Positions 41,971 through 54,448 of a stretch of DNA of 64,000 nt are shown one piece after another. Within the stretch, counting starts at the first letter, position 1. Every line of letters starts with the position of its first letter. The position numbers and the translations under genes were made by a program. Origin of the DNA: Drosophila persimilis (taxonomy: Eukaryota; Arthropoda; Insecta; Diptera; Drosophilidae). The notes beneath the pieces were generated by a model, which was given only the letters and a program-made list of their open reading frames with translations, was not told the DNA's origin and searched no databases. The stretch lies in assembly GCF_003286085.1 (NCBI RefSeq), contig NW_020825399.1:186001-250000 (forward strand), in the 5' to 3' direction.

Positions 41971-44800
41971 TTAAAAGTTAGCTAAATTTAAATGATTATA
42001 AATATTGCATGCAATTAGTTTAAGAGACAGTTCAGGGGATAGGGTTTGACAGAGGGAGTTATAATTATGGCATAAAACCCTAAAAGGTTCATGATCAGCA
42101 TAATTAGACCTACATATGGGTAGACGGATAGGCCTAAAAGTACGGGTAGGTCTAGATGGAACGGCCAAGTCAATCAGACCCAAGAGAGTTTGGGAGTCAA
42201 CAGTCACAAGAAGGAGCTTGTGCACGAACATTACGCCATTGCACATTCTGCGATGGTGCAACGACGGCAGGTCAATAAAATTTAGCCTAGACCGGTAAGG
42301 TGGCAAGATTCTACCTGAGTCCCAGTTAAAGTTCCGAAGAGCAAAAATTAAAAATTGCTTTTGCACGGATTCAATAACAGCCTGCTGTTCTTTATACTGC
42401 GGGCTCCACACACAAGAACAATACTCCAATATAGGACGTACTAACAAGATGTACATTTGTTTCGTAACGTACGGGTCGTCAAACTCCTTGGACCAACGCT
42501 TGATGAACGCTAAAACACCCTTAGCTTTATTTACAGTTGCAGCTATATGGGTGTTAAAACACATCTTATGATCAAAAAGGACTCCAAGGTCATTTGAACT
42601 CGAAATTCGCTCAAGGACATGATTTCCTAGAACATATGGGACAAAATGAGGAGCGCGACGGTAAAATGTCATAAGTTCGCATTTGGAAAGGTTCAGAAAA
42701 AGAAGATTAGTTGAACACCACAATAGTAGTTCACTTAGATCAAGTTGAAGGCGTGTGTGCAAATACCAATCAGAGTAAGAAAGACAGATTTTGACATCAT
42801 CAGCATACATTAGTGTAGTAGAGTATGTTATAACTTGAGGAAGGTCATTCACAAATAAAATAAACAGAAGCGGGCCCAGATGACTTCCCTGTGGCACACC
42901 TGAAGTAACATTAACAATATCTGACAACACATTAGAAAACAAAACACGTTGAGTACGGTTAGAGAGTTAGAACAAAATCCAATCTAGAAGATTCGTTGGC
43001 TACCCTAATAAAGAGAGCTTGTGAATAAGCACAGCATGGTTCACAGAATCGAATGCCTTGCTGAAGTCAGTAAAAACTACATCCGTCTGCAAACCAATTT
43101 GAAAACCACGGTGGATTAGGTTAGAAAACTCAAGAAGGTTAGTCGATGTTGAACGATGTCTGAAAAAACCGTGTTGCGACGGAGATATCAAGCTGCAACA
43201 AAGATGTTGCAGTTGCCGGGTGACCAGGAACTCAAGAAGCTTCGGGATGGCGGAAAGCTTTGCGATACCACGATAGTTTTCAATGTTTGATCTTAAAGCT
43301 TTTTTGTGAAGCGGAATGATGTAGGACTCATTCCAAATTACTGGGAGACAAGACTGTTCCAAGGAGAGGTTGACGAGAAAGGTCAAGGGTTTGCAAAGCG
43401 ACTGGGCACAGTGTTTTACGATGCAACTTGGTACTTTATCTGGACCAGCAGAAAACGATATGTCCATAGATGACAAACCTTCCAGAACAACGCTTTTCTC
43501 GAGAAAGGGCTGAAAAATGCTGTTAGCTTGAGGTAGCTGGTACGGATACGGAGTGGATGCGTTGTAAATATGAGACGAGTACGTTGTTTGGAAAAAGTTA
43601 GCGAATAAATTTGCAATACCAACAGCAGAAGCTTCTGTTTTGTTCTGGTAATGAAGGAAAAACGTTTGACTCGCGCTTAGAGTTAACGAACGAATATAAT
43701 TTTGTAGGATCACTACGAAAGTTACTACTACATTGTGAAAGGTTATGATTATAACACTGACTATTGACGGCAAGGAACAGAGAGCGAGCGGAGGAGTATA
43801 GAGCTAAGGCCAACGTGGAGCCCGACTTCTGGTACTTTTTATAGAGCCGGGATTTATTATTTTTTAAGTATGACAAATACTTGGAGAACCAGGGAGGCTT
43901 GGACGATACAGGTACAGTGATATCTGGAACAAACGTATTAAGGGCGGAGTAAATAGAACTATAAAACGAGTTAACAGTTGCATCTATGTTCGGTAATGAA
44001 TAAAGAAACGACCAATCAACACGCGAAAGATGTAGATCTAAATCGATAAAGTTTGTTTTGCGAAAACACTTTATGTGACAAGGAGCCATGGAACTGTCAG
44101 CACCTCCAGATTGTGTACACTCCAGTGATATCAACAAAGTTGGATGGTAAGGATCTTCAGGGAGAGATATTGGGCTTGCTCTAGATACCGTAGCAAGAGA
44201 ACCATCGTTAACAAAAACGAGGCCAAGAAGTCTGTCCCTAACGTTTTTAACGGCATTAATTTGGACAAGGGAAATATCCGTTAGCCCATTGATAAAGTCA
44301 TTATGGCAATTGGGAAACAACAGGTTAGCATCATCACAAGACAGCCAAGAAAGAAATGGGAAGTTAAAGTCCCCCATGACAATAATTCGATAATTGCACC
44401 CTAATGCAGAAACAACAATATTAATTGCTGAGAGGTGGTGTAAGTAAAGCTCAGCATCAGACCTGGGAGGAATGTAAGAGCAGGTTAAATAGAAAAATGC
44501 GGAGCCAACACGAACTTTGACTGCAACAAATTCAATTCCGTGAATGTTATTAAATGGGAATAACTCAGATGAGAAAACAGATTTAGCTGCAATCAGAACC
44601 CCACCTGCAAAAGATGGGCGGTCCATTCTATAAATAGTGTAACTATCAATGAAAATTTCATGATCATTGACAGAGGAGTTAAGCCAGGTTTCGGTAAACG
44701 CGATGGCATCGAAATCAAAGGACGCGCTATTAGTATGAATTTGACGCAATTTTCCCAGCAAGCTGCGAACGTTCTGATAGTGCATGGAAAAATAGTACAT
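41971..44800 (-). pseudogene. CR1 LINE ORF2 (endonuclease and RT)
   Basis: 44800 down to 43598: AP endonuclease (YHYQNVRSLLGKL-like start, FTETWLN, MGDFNFP, DRLLGLVFV). It shifts frame by one base near 43625. 43773 to 43000: RT N-terminal part (IIPLHKKALRSNIENYRGIAKL, QHGFFRHRS, FTDFSKAFDSV). It ends at an in-frame TAG at 43000, with a second stop about 35 bases on. 42942 to 41971: RT core and thumb (SGVPQGSHLGPLLF, MYADDVKICL, VRPILEYCSCVWSP). Only these three defects separate it from an intact ORF2, so this is a fairly young copy. Confidence 0.85.
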
Positions 44801-45809
44801 CAGTTTTTTTGAGCATGTTCGGTAATTCTTGGATTCGAGTTCGAATCTTTGAGAAGGAACTCATGCACAATTGTATGCTCAGGCCATATTGACGGTTCTA
44901 GAGAACTGGATAGTAAAGAATCAGGGAGAAGAATTTTAAAGGATGATATGTTGCGCTTATGTTTAAATGTAAATTTAGTCACAACTATATCAACAGGCGA
45001 AGTGTTAAGTTTAGAGGAAAGATGTTGTTTAACATCCTCCGTTGTAGCCTCAGGAATAAGACAAGAAACAAATATTGCTTTCCGAGGGACCACTGCTCTA
45101 AGTTGAAGTCCCGAGCGAGATCGAGATTGTGGAGTCACTCCTAAAAGAGATCTCGGTCCAAGGGCAGAGGAATTGGCAGCAATGGCTGTAGCAGGAATTG
45201 GAGTAGGAATTGGAGCAGGAATTGGCAAGACGTCGTCAGCAACCAGCACACCCGCACTAGGAGCACTCACCGCGTCAGAAGTGACGGCAACAGGAGCTGC
45301 GGGGATGGGATTGATGCTGTTGGGAACTTGGATGCTCGAAGGAAGCACATTGCTCGGTGTAAAGAATACCGGAGCCACCGTTGGCGGCGTGGCATAACTA
45401 CACGGAGTAAAAAATGCTTCCGATGGATGAAGGTAGGCGTACCAATCGGATTAGGTTGCAAGAGATTGGTATCATTATGCGGAATTTTCCGTCTAGGCGA
45501 TTCGCTCAAGAGTTTGAGCCCAAGAAACTGTGATTCAAGGGCAAGAAATTTCTCGTTGAGAGCCAAAAATTGTTTCCGGACATCCAGAAACCCAGTTCGA
45601 GTCTGTCTCTTAAATGTGCGCATTTCGGCCTTAATCTCCCGACAAGCCGGACATGACCAAGACAGGCCCATGCGTTTCGAGATCAGATCATTTAGCCGAC
45701 CGAAATTTCCGCCACGAGCACATTTTATGTGGGCCAAATTGTCGCACAGCCAGCAGCTAAGGAATGAATCACCAATGATTACACCACCGAATTTACATTT
45801 CTTTTGCAC
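44800..45809 (-). pseudogene. CR1 LINE ORF1 with PHD-type zinc domain
   Basis: 45809 to 45267: N-terminal zinc domain with Cys/His pattern in CWLCDNLAHIKC and SWSCPACR, then a coiled coil with repeated FLALNEKFLALESQF. A frameshift near 45400 leads to frame 45378-44800, with an alanine/proline-rich linker and the conserved CLIPEATTEDVKQHL and SSFKILLPDSL. PHD-containing ORF1 is described for CR1-like elements. It ends at 44800, exactly where the ORF2 frame begins. Confidence 0.8.
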
Positions 45810-46363
45810 TACAAACGATTGCCATAATTTACAGCAGTATAATCACTGTGCACGAATAATAAAATAACAGAGTGAGAGCGCAGGTAAAATGGGAGAGCAG
45901 ACAGCATAGCGAGCCCGACAATCAGCTGCAGCGGCAATAATTCGAAGCAGATGATCCAACGAAGTGCAGGAAACGAGCAGTAAACTCACTAAAGCAGAGA
46001 CACAAAAGAAAATTCCACAAAGAGGGAGAGTATATGCAATCCAGAGAGAGTGAGAGCAAAAATACGAGAGAGTCTGGTCGATGCAAACGTTGATGCGCGA
46101 GAACAGTGCACACCGAAGAAGCGATAACGAAAAGCGGATTGGGCAAAAAACAATAACAAATTGCCTGCACGAGTCCGATGCGTTACGTTGCGAATATTGA
46201 ATTTATATTAAATATTTGTTTACAAACGAAAAACTGGTGATTAACACAAATTAAAATCAAATTAAAGAGATGCGATGATATATCAAAACAAAGGCACAAC
46301 AATGTTGTATGATATTTAAGAAAAGGGCGGAGAATGCAGGAGCAAAAAAAAAACACAACCGGC

Positions 46364-47260
46364 TTAAGCAAGAGCTAGAAGCGAAATGACTTTGAATTTA
46401 AATTTGGTAACTACAAGGCCCGCAAAACTATCTATGTTGAGCTTCGACAATATGAAGTTCCGAACCATGACCTCCGTAGCCGATACCATTAGTCGAGAGA
46501 CGAAAATAGGTTTTAGAGGAGCAACCGCAGTAAGAACAGATAGAGGGGTCACAGAATTATTTGTTGAGACGCGAGCAGTGGACGTAGAGGTGTTAGTTGG
46601 AAGAGTAGTAGCTATGGGAGTTGAGGTTGACGGATCCTCGACTTTCCTCCGGATGGCAGCGTTAGCGGCTTCAAGTATGACCACAGAAGCGCTTGCGACG
46701 ACTTCCTCGATGACTTTCGGGCGGACATCCTGGTCAGACACTGGCGCGGGAGGGGAGCCAGGTGCGACTGCAGATGAGGCCGCCGTCGTAGTCGGTGCAA
46801 TGGAACCATTAGAACAAAGGTCCGTGGCATCAAAATTTATTAGTGACGGTGATCAAGATTGGGGTGCAGGTGATCCCGGGGCTGGAAGAGAAACGACCGG
46901 ATTAGAATTTGGCAAATAATTGGTAACCTTCTTTCGCTTTGGCGACGCAGTCAAAATTTTAAGGTTTTTGAAATAAGACTCCATCGCAAGAAACTTATCC
47001 TGTAGCATTTTGAATCCGGAGTTGAGTGCAGCGAATTCAGTATGAGTCTGTCTCATAAAAACCCGCATGTCGTTGTCAATAGCTCTGCAGTCCCAACAGG
47101 TCCAGTTGAGACCGCAGCGAGTCTTTATGAGGTCGACTACGCGTCCTCCAATTTTCCCAAAGTCGGCGCAAACAGTGTGTGGCATGTTATCACACAACCA
47201 GCAGAAAGTGAATGTTTGCCGTGCCTCAAGGCTTGAGGCCGTGCCTCAAGGCTGAGGGGC
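46364..47260 (-). pseudogene. ORF1 fragment of a second CR1-like LINE
   Basis: 47197 to 46853 has the zinc domain tail (MCDNMPHTVC, LNWTCWDCRAID) and coiled coil. 46741 to 46364 has the linker and LMVSATEVMVRNFILSKL. It is homologous to 44800-45809 but clearly diverged. It stops after VVTKFKFKV at 46385, where it meets the 5' UTR of the CR1-A element. ORF2 is absent. Confidence 0.7.
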
Positions 47261-47814
47261 AGCGTTTAGCACAACAAATAATCATTATGAAAATATGAGG
47301 AAAATAAATATGAGAAAGGTGAGATTAATCGAGGAAAATGCTTGAGCGATGACTGTAAGCCGAAACTAAAAATGATCAAGAAGCACAAACAATTGCGCAG
47401 ATCAATACAGCAACAACAACGAACAAACGGCCGTCGCAAAATCACAAACACAAAACGAACACGAAAAACACAAAGCGTCCGACGCGGAGAGGGAGGCTGC
47501 AAACGCAATACGACTGTGTTAGTATTTATGCAGAGAAGATTAAAATGTAGATGTTATGTGCCATGTTTTTAGAATGCAATTACTCTACTTAAATCACCGA
47601 AAAAAATAATTGTTAGGCGGAGCGAAGTAAAGACGCGACCATCAGCAACGATAGATATCGATGGGGAATATGTCAAAAATATTTCCATACATAATCTACA
47701 TACAATATACATATACAATACATACAATATACGATTGGCTCAAATATTAATATAATATTTTAGCTTTTTTATCAACGATATTAGACAAAATTCTTGTCAA
47801 CTAAAAAACTTTTA
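47261..47814. other. CR1 5' UTR remnant and unassigned AT-rich DNA
   Basis: Up to about 47560 this resembles a LINE 5' UTR (purine-rich on the plus strand, AACAAACGG and CAACAACAAC patches). 47570-47814 contains CATACAATATACATA repeats and no coding. Nothing else is seen. Confidence 0.4.
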
Positions 47815-48323
47815 ACAGATGGTCAGGTTTTTCACAGTCAGGTTTTCGTGTGGGCAGAAGTTGTACATCAGCAATAACAAACATAGCTAAAGGCATCAGA
47901 GAACAAGTCGACAATGACAATAAAACGTTCTTGACTCTTTTAGATTATAGTAAAGCTTTTGACACGGTTAAACACGAAATTCTCTGTCTTAAACTAAGAC
48001 GTCTATGTAACTTTTCACAAGCAGAAACAAGACTTATTTTTTCATATTTGAATGCATATTTCGAATGCAGTCTGTGTCTATAAATAATGTGTACATACTC
48101 GTATTTTCTTTGCGTCGAGCGTAGTGTTCCTCAAGGATCCGTCCTAGGGCCACCACGATTCGCTGTGTATGTAGATAAAGTTCATATGTATGCTGATGAT
48201 ATTCAAATTTTTGTAAATCGTCATATTCGTAGAATTGATTGTATTCGTGTCTGTAACAGCGAGTTGGCAACTGTAAGTCAGTGTTCCAAAATTAGTGAGC
48301 TAGGATCAAACCCAAATAAGTAA
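47815..48323 (+). pseudogene. LINE reverse transcriptase fragment
   Basis: Frames 47850-48083 and 48087-48323 show SGFRVGRSCTSAITNIAKGI, LLDYSKAFDTVKHEIL and SVPQGSVLGPP with MYADDIQIF. These are the central RT motifs. About 40 bases between VLGPP and the YADD box are missing, and a frameshift separates the parts. The type is jockey/CR1-like and differs from subfamilies A and B in this window. Confidence 0.7.
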
Positions 48324-48595
48324 AAAAAGAAAACTACGAAGGTTTTGAAGGAACGGATCTATCATGTCCAAAGCCACCGCGTAAAGTGATCGTAGAACTC
48401 GGTGAGGGTTCACACACATCCAAACACAATGAAGTTTCCTACAGTACTAAGCAAAATAGGCTCTGAAAAGAGTTCGCGCTGAGCGAATACACCACTTCGT
48501 ATAAGTTCATCATGGATACTGTCGTACGTTTCATCTTCGCTCTACGACCAGACCTCTGCCTGGTTAGTCCTGGCCGTACAGAGTGCCAAACAATA
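48324..48595. other. unassigned spacer
   Basis: No coding, repeat or structural signal recognised between two LINE fragments. Confidence 0.4.
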
Positions 48596-49078
48596 TTCTC
48601 GCGGCCTTACTTGGTTAAATGCAAGCTCAACTTGAAACGAGATCCTAAACAACTCTTTAAGTTTGTTAACTCTAATCGTAATTCATCACAATATCTCTCT
48701 TCTTTACACTTAAATGGTACTTATGCATACTCCTTCTAATAACCTGCCCTCTATTTTCGCATTAACGAACGACTATCCTGCCGGGCAATAGTGTATCCCT
48801 TTAAATAGTTCAATTTGTAACCATCCCTCCTTTCTTGATTATGATGACCTTTTAACTAATTTAAAATCGTTTAAATTTTCTTTCTCCACTGCTCCAGATT
48901 TGGTTCCCATAATTTCACATCATTACAAGGTTTATAAAAAAAGTTTCCCCAAATAATCTGCCATTCCTAAACTCTTCGAAAAAACTATTACTTCTCAGCT
49001 CCAATAGTTTTGTAGTTCCGAGTTATCAGAATCACAGCACGGATTTGTAAAACGTCGGTCAGTTTCGTCTAACCTCTT
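48596..49078 (+). pseudogene. CR1-like LINE fragment, 5' part of RT
   Basis: Readable pieces include LKRDPKQLFKFVNSNR, then (with gaps and frameshifts) IPKLFEKTITSQLQ and SESQHGFVKRRSVSSNL. This is the region between endonuclease and RT of CR1 subfamily B. The right end at 49078 abuts the 3' end of an oppositely oriented CR1-B copy. Confidence 0.6.
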
Positions 49079-50016
49079 TCTGGACGTTGACATGCAATGA
49101 CTGCATCTTGCAAGAGGAGGTGCAATTACTGCACCATCAAGTGGCCCTTCTGAAACCAGCAGAAGGCTGTTACACGAGCATGTAGGGAAGATAGCTGTTA
49201 GACTAATATTCTAGGAAAATTAGCACTAAACTTACTAAGATAACTAGGCATGCATTCAAAATACAAATACTACTGCAAGGAACAACGGTATAAAATTTCT
49301 AGTAAGTCTAATAGGAATCGTGAAGTTTATGCAGCTCAACAGCTGTCTATGCCACCCCTGGTCAAGTTGTGCATAAAAATCACTCCAAGAATATTTCTAC
49401 GGTTAACTGAGGATGGGAGGTTTACTAGTAGCAGTCTACTAGAGTATGATGGGAGTCTCACACCTGCATCCCAGTTAAGGCCCCGCGGAGCAAAGACTAA
49501 AAAGTACTCTCTCCACCGATTTTATACGGTCCTGGTGTACTTTGTACTGAGGGCACCATACGCAGGAGCCGTATTCTAAGATCGGACGAACAAGCGAGGT
49601 ATAGAGAGTCTTTGTTATGTAGAGGTCGTCAAGTTCCTTTGACCACCTCTTTATAAACTCAAGCACGCCCATGGCCTTATTTGCCATGGTAGAAATGTGT
49701 TCAGAAAACTTTAACTTGGGGTCTAACATAACACCAAGATCATCCACCAGGGTAATTCACTCAAGAAAACCACCAAATAGGGTATAGGGAGCCAGCAAGG
49801 GGCTAGAACGGTGAAATGTCATAACTTTGCATTTCGAGGCGTTAAGGTGTAACAAGTTTGCACAACACCATGACTGAAAGTTATTGAGATCGGATTGCAA
49901 GCGAGAATGAAATAAAATGTCCTTATGCTGGACACACAGTCTAACATCATCCGCATACATAAGTACTCGAGAGGATGTTAATACCGAAGGCAAGTCATTA
50001 ATAAGGAGTGTGAAGA
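49079..50016 (-). pseudogene. CR1 subfamily B LINE, 3' half (minus)
   Basis: RT core and thumb from 49993 (LMYADDVRLCVQ) through 49475 (DDLGVMLDPKLKFSEHI, VRPILEYGSCVWCP), then degenerate tail and 3' UTR ending in the stem-loop region at 49083-49150. At 50016 the coding sequence (LFTLLINDLPS) is interrupted. It resumes at 51980 (VPQGSHLG), so 50017-51979 was inserted into it. Confidence 0.8.
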
Positions 50017-50865
50017 GTAAGAGTTTATAAAGAGGTGGTCAAAGGAATTTGACGACCCCTATATAACAAAGACTCTCTATACCTCGCTTGTTCGTCCGAT
50101 CTTAGAATACGGCTCCTGTGTATGGTGCCCTCAGTACAAAGTACACCAGGACCGTATAGAATCAGTACAGAAAAACTTTTTACTCTTTGCTCTGCGGGGC
50201 CTTAACTGGGATGCGGGTGTAAGACTCCCATCTTACTCTAGTAGACTATTATTAGTAAACCTCCCATCCTTAGTTAACCGTAGAAAAATGCTTGGTGTGA
50301 TATTTATGCACAACTTGATCAGGGGTGACATAGACAGCCCTGATCTGTTGAGCCGCATAAACTTCACGATTCCTATTAGACTGACTAGAAACTTTATACC
50401 GTTGTTCCTTCCACTTTGTAGATCGAATTATTCCTTGCATGAACCGTTTAGGGTCTTATGCTCGGACTATAATTCCCTCTACCATATTATATCCTCCACT
50501 AATTCTCTTCCTCTTATTAAATTACTAATCCTTACACACCTCTCTAGTAATTAGTAATTGTAGTGGTATTTGTATTTTGTATTTTATTGCATGCTTAATT
50601 TCTTAATAAGTTTAGTGCTAATTTTCCTCGAAGGTTAGTCTAATATCTATCTTTCTTGCATGCTCGCGTTTGGTTCGGCTACGCACCGCGCGTCATGCGG
50701 CAGCGCCCCTCGGTCGGTTGGGCGGGAGGAGGGCTGCGTTTTGCCTGGGATCCGCGCGTAACAGCCTTCTGCTGGTGTCACACGGGCCACTTGACGGTGC
50801 AGTAATTGCATCGCCTCTTGTTAGATGCAGTCATTGCATGTCAACGTCCAATATAAAAAAAAAAA
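50017..50865 (+). mobile_element. 5'-truncated CR1-B LINE inserted in an antisense CR1-B
   Basis: Starts in the RT thumb (FIKRWSKEFDD), reads to the C terminus (50288-50554), the 3' UTR and an A-tail at 50855-50865. AAGAG on both sides (about 50008-50012 and 51979-51983) fits a short target duplication. A GC-rich stretch of about 90 bp interrupts its 3' UTR (50669-50758). The A-tail itself is split by DINE copy D. Confidence 0.8.
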
Positions 50866-51971
50866 CGAGGGGGAACGCTGTGAGTTGCTGCGGACACCGC
50901 AACTTTACAGTTATACCCGATACTTAGTCAGTATGGCTCTCCTCCGGCAGACGCCGCTAATATTAAACGACACGACAAAGAGTGCGTGCGAGAGAGACAG
51001 AAAATCAGTCTGAGCGTGACGTCGGGCGCTGCGTAGCCACTGCAAATTGATTTGTTCCTTTTGGCTATAAAAATGATCTGATCTGATCCAGATTCAGCAA
51101 CCTGATAGATATGGTCATTATCTATGATTCTGCGTTTTTAGTTTTCTCGAATCTGCAATATTGTGGATGCAACAGATTTTCGTCCTTTGTGTGGGCGGAA
51201 GGGGGTGGGGCGAAATTTTGAGATATACGTTTTATAGTGAGATCTAACAGAAGTGCGGATACCAAATTTGGTTACTCTAGCTTTAATAGTCTCTGAGATT
51301 TGTGAATATCCCCATATTTGCATTCTTTGCGGGGGCGGAAGGGGGTGTGGCGAAATTTTGAAACAAACTCGTCTCGGTCCGATATATTAGGAGTGTGGAT
51401 ACCAAATTTGGTTGCTCTAGCTCTTATGGGTTCTGAGATCCTTGAACTCATATTTTGCAATTGGCAAAACCGACCATGAAACCTGTGTGTTAGAGTGAGA
51501 CAGAGCGAGAAAGAGTGAAATTGTTTTCGTGATTCTGGCTGTAATAATTATACGATCTGGTTCAGATTTTGCACTCTAGAAGATATAGGCATCTTCTACG
51601 ATTCTGCGTTTTTAGTTTTCTCGTATCGTCGAAATTGTGGATGCCACAGATTTTCGCCCTTTGTGGGGGCGGAAGTGGGCGGGGCAAAGTTTTGAAATAT
51701 TTTTGCAGCAGTGACATATCACAGAAGTTTGGATCCAAAACATCGTTGCTCTGGCTCCTATAGTCTTTGAGCATTAGGCGCTGAAGGGGACGGACAGACG
51801 GACGGACGGACAGACGGACAGACAGACATGGCTCAATCGACTCGGCTATTGATGCTGATCAAGAATATATATACTTTATGGGGTCGGAAACGATTCCTTC
51901 TGGACGTTACACACATCCACTTTTACCACAAATCTAATATACCCCAATACTCATTTTGAGTATCGGGTATA
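50866..51971 (-). mobile_element. DINE-1/ISY-type helentron, copy D
   Basis: Full-length minus-strand copy from CGAGGGGGAACG to CGGGTATA. It lies within an A-run (A on both sides), evidently inserted in the A-tail of the CR1-B copy to its left. The CGGA/CAGA tandem patch is at about 51791-51828. Confidence 0.9.
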
Positions 51972-51979
51972 AAAAAAAA

Positions 51980-53410
51980 AGAGGCCTAGATGGCTGCCCT
52001 GTGGTACTCCCGAAGAAACCTTTACTGGTGAAGAGAGGGAGTTTTTGAAGGGGACTCTTTGAGACCTGGAACAAAGATAGAAATCCATCTCAGGAGGTTG
52101 GGCGGAAACCCTAAAAGGTCAAGAGCGCTAAGAGCGAATGCTTTACAGAGTCGAATGCTTTGCTAAAGTTGGTGTAAATAACATTCGTCTGTAAGTTACC
52201 TTGAAAGCCTTTAATAATGAAAGAGGTAAACTCTAACAAGTTCGTGGTGGGTGATCGCCGCCCTATAAATCCATGCTGAGTTGGTCACTTATATGACTTG
52301 CAGAGATGTTGCAAGTGCGGAGTTAAAACCTCCTCAAACAATTTGGGAATAGCGGATAACTTTGCTATACCTCTATAATTTTTTGCATCAGACTTGCTAC
52401 CTTTTTTATGGAGAGGAATTATAAACGATTCCTTCCAGATTGGGGGGAAGCAAGAGGAATCAATAGAGAGGGTGAATAGTTTAAGCAAAGGTCCACACAG
52501 AGCCTCGGCGCAGTACCTGAGTACACAACCTGGAACCCCGTCTGGACCCGGTGAAAACACCGACTTAACTAGTGGAAGATCATGATGTAAAGAACATTCA
52601 TTTAACAAGGGACTGAAAATAAAATAAAATACTACAAATTGGTAAAAAAAAATACCGTTCGACCTCGGTAAATCGTATGGGTACGGATGACCAGAGTAGC
52701 TTTTCTCAGAACAGGCGGTTTGGAAAAATTGGGCAAAAAGATCGGCAATTGCCTGATCATTGTTTGCCAACGTATTCCAAATTGACAGCGAGGATGGGTG
52801 TGCGGACGTTCTACGCTTACTGTTTCCAAAGCAGTAAAACTGTTTAGGGTCCTGAGAAAAACGTATCCTGCATCGAGATAGGTAGTTCTTATAGCATTGA
52901 GCATTAAGAACTGAAAAGTTTGACCGAGCTATTACATAACGAGAGTGAGAAGTAGGAGAACCCACTTCTTGAAATTTTTTATAAAGTCTTGATTTTAAGT
53001 TTTTTAGACTGGATAACTCTTTGGTAAACAAAGGGGGTTTTCCAGATCTAATCGGACAAGAAAGCGGGACACAATAATAAAGAAATGTGCCAAGAGCATT
53101 GTAAAAAATGTTTGTGCCTTTTGTGACATCAGTGCACAAGTACAAAGCGGACCAATCAAAGTCCCTAATGAGGTTATTAAGCTTCGCAAACTCGGCTTTA
53201 CGAAAGCAGCGTACACGTTCAGGTAGTCTACTCGACCGATCCAATACAGTTGGACCTATATCTAGCGACACCTCGAAAGTAGGGTGGTAGGCGTCTTCAG
53301 GTATAGTGAGCGGAAGTGCTCGGGTTAACAACACTATGGTCGGATCCGATACAAAGCACAGATCAAGCAATCGACCCAGGGAATTTAAAGTTCTTATCTT
53401 TAAGTCCAGC
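51980..53410 (-). pseudogene. CR1 subfamily B LINE, 5' half (minus)
   Basis: The main frame 52285-53370 covers the end of the endonuclease (LDLCFVSDP, IPEDAYHPTFEVSL) and the RT start (IIPLHKKGSKSDAKNYRGIAKL). Between 51980 and 52285 the RT continues with several stops up to SSGVPQGSHLGL. It is the 5' continuation of 49079-50016 and has no recognisable ORF1. Confidence 0.8.
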
Positions 53411-53820
53411 TATTACCTCATTGACTGAAAATATAATCTTTTGCTACTTTTAAGTTGGTAGGTGTAGTAATTTTGTATCTTTTTGTCAATCGCTCAATTG
53501 CTTGTTTTGTTGCAGATGCAGCCCCTTCCGATAAATACTCCATCTCTGGTTTCTTGTTCATCGATAACCATAATTCCATCAGTTCATGCAAGATGGACTT
53601 TCGGTGTTCCAAAATAGAGCTCTTTCATCAAAACCATTGCTTAGCGTGTTTCAATATCCCTGATACCGTCGATAAAATCAATAATCTGGAAACTCTCCAG
53701 TAAATCAGCTGGCTCATCCTTGTAAGCCAGACATGAGAGTGTCGTTTGTTAGTGTCGAACTCTTGATAGGACTGTCCATGTTGTGCAAACTTGTTAAACC
53801 TTGTTAATGACATTTCATCA
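53411..53820 (-). other. unrecognised fragment with two short open frames
   Basis: Minus-strand frames 53418-53612 (MEHRKSILHELMELW start) and 53628-53813 (MSLTRFNKFAQHGQSY start) are separated by tandem stops in one frame. The density of open reading hints at an old coding fragment. I recognise no family, and it lies between two CR1-B copies in opposite orientation. Confidence 0.3.
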
Positions 53821-54448
53821 TTCTAGACCCTTGCTCCCTATACCCTATTTGGTGGTTCTCTTGAGAGAATTACCCTGGTGGATGATCTTGGTGTTATGTT
53901 AGACCCCAAGTTAAAGTTTTCCGAACACATTTCTACCATGGTAAATAAGGCCATGGGCGTTCTTGTGTTTATAAAGAGGTGGTCAAAGGAAGTTGACGAC
54001 CCCTATATAACAAAGACTCTCTATACCTCGCGTGTTCGTCCGATCTTAGAATACGGCTCTTGTGTATGGTGCCCTCAGTACAAAGTACACCAGGACCGTA
54101 TAGAATCAGTACAGAAAAACTTTTTACTCTTTGCTCTGCGGGGCCTTAACTGGGATGCGGGTGTAAGACTCCCATATTACTCTAGTAGACTGCTACTGGT
54201 AAACCTCCCATCCTTAGTTAACCGTAGAAAAATGCTTGGTGTGCTTTTATGCACAACTTAATCAAGGGTGACATAGACAGCCCTTATCTGTTGAGCTGCA
54301 TAAACTTCACGATTCCTATTAGACTTACTATAAATTTTATACCGTTGTTCCTTCCCCTTTGTAAATCGAATTATTCCTTGAATGAACCGTTTAGGGTCTT
54401 ATGCTCGGATTATAACTCCCTCTACCACATTATATCCACCACTAATCC
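53821..54448 (+). pseudogene. CR1 subfamily B LINE, RT C-terminal part (plus)
   Basis: Frame 53878-54261 (DDLGVMLDPKLKFSEHI to LPSLVNRRKMLGV), then a one-base shift and 54249 on (MHNLIKGDIDSPYLL). Split at about 54448 by a CR1-A insertion and continued at 54996-55250 with its 3' UTR. Confidence 0.8.

Larger units (their letters stand above)
41885..46190 (-). mobile_element. near full-length CR1-clade LINE (subfamily A)
   Basis: Minus-strand element with its 3' end (ATTTATTTATATTATTTG, AT-rich tail) at 41885 and its 5' UTR reaching about 46190. ORF1 carries a PHD-type zinc domain and ORF2 has endonuclease and RT, the CR1 arrangement. The limit of the 5' UTR is uncertain because another truncated relative follows. 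Confidence 0.8.
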
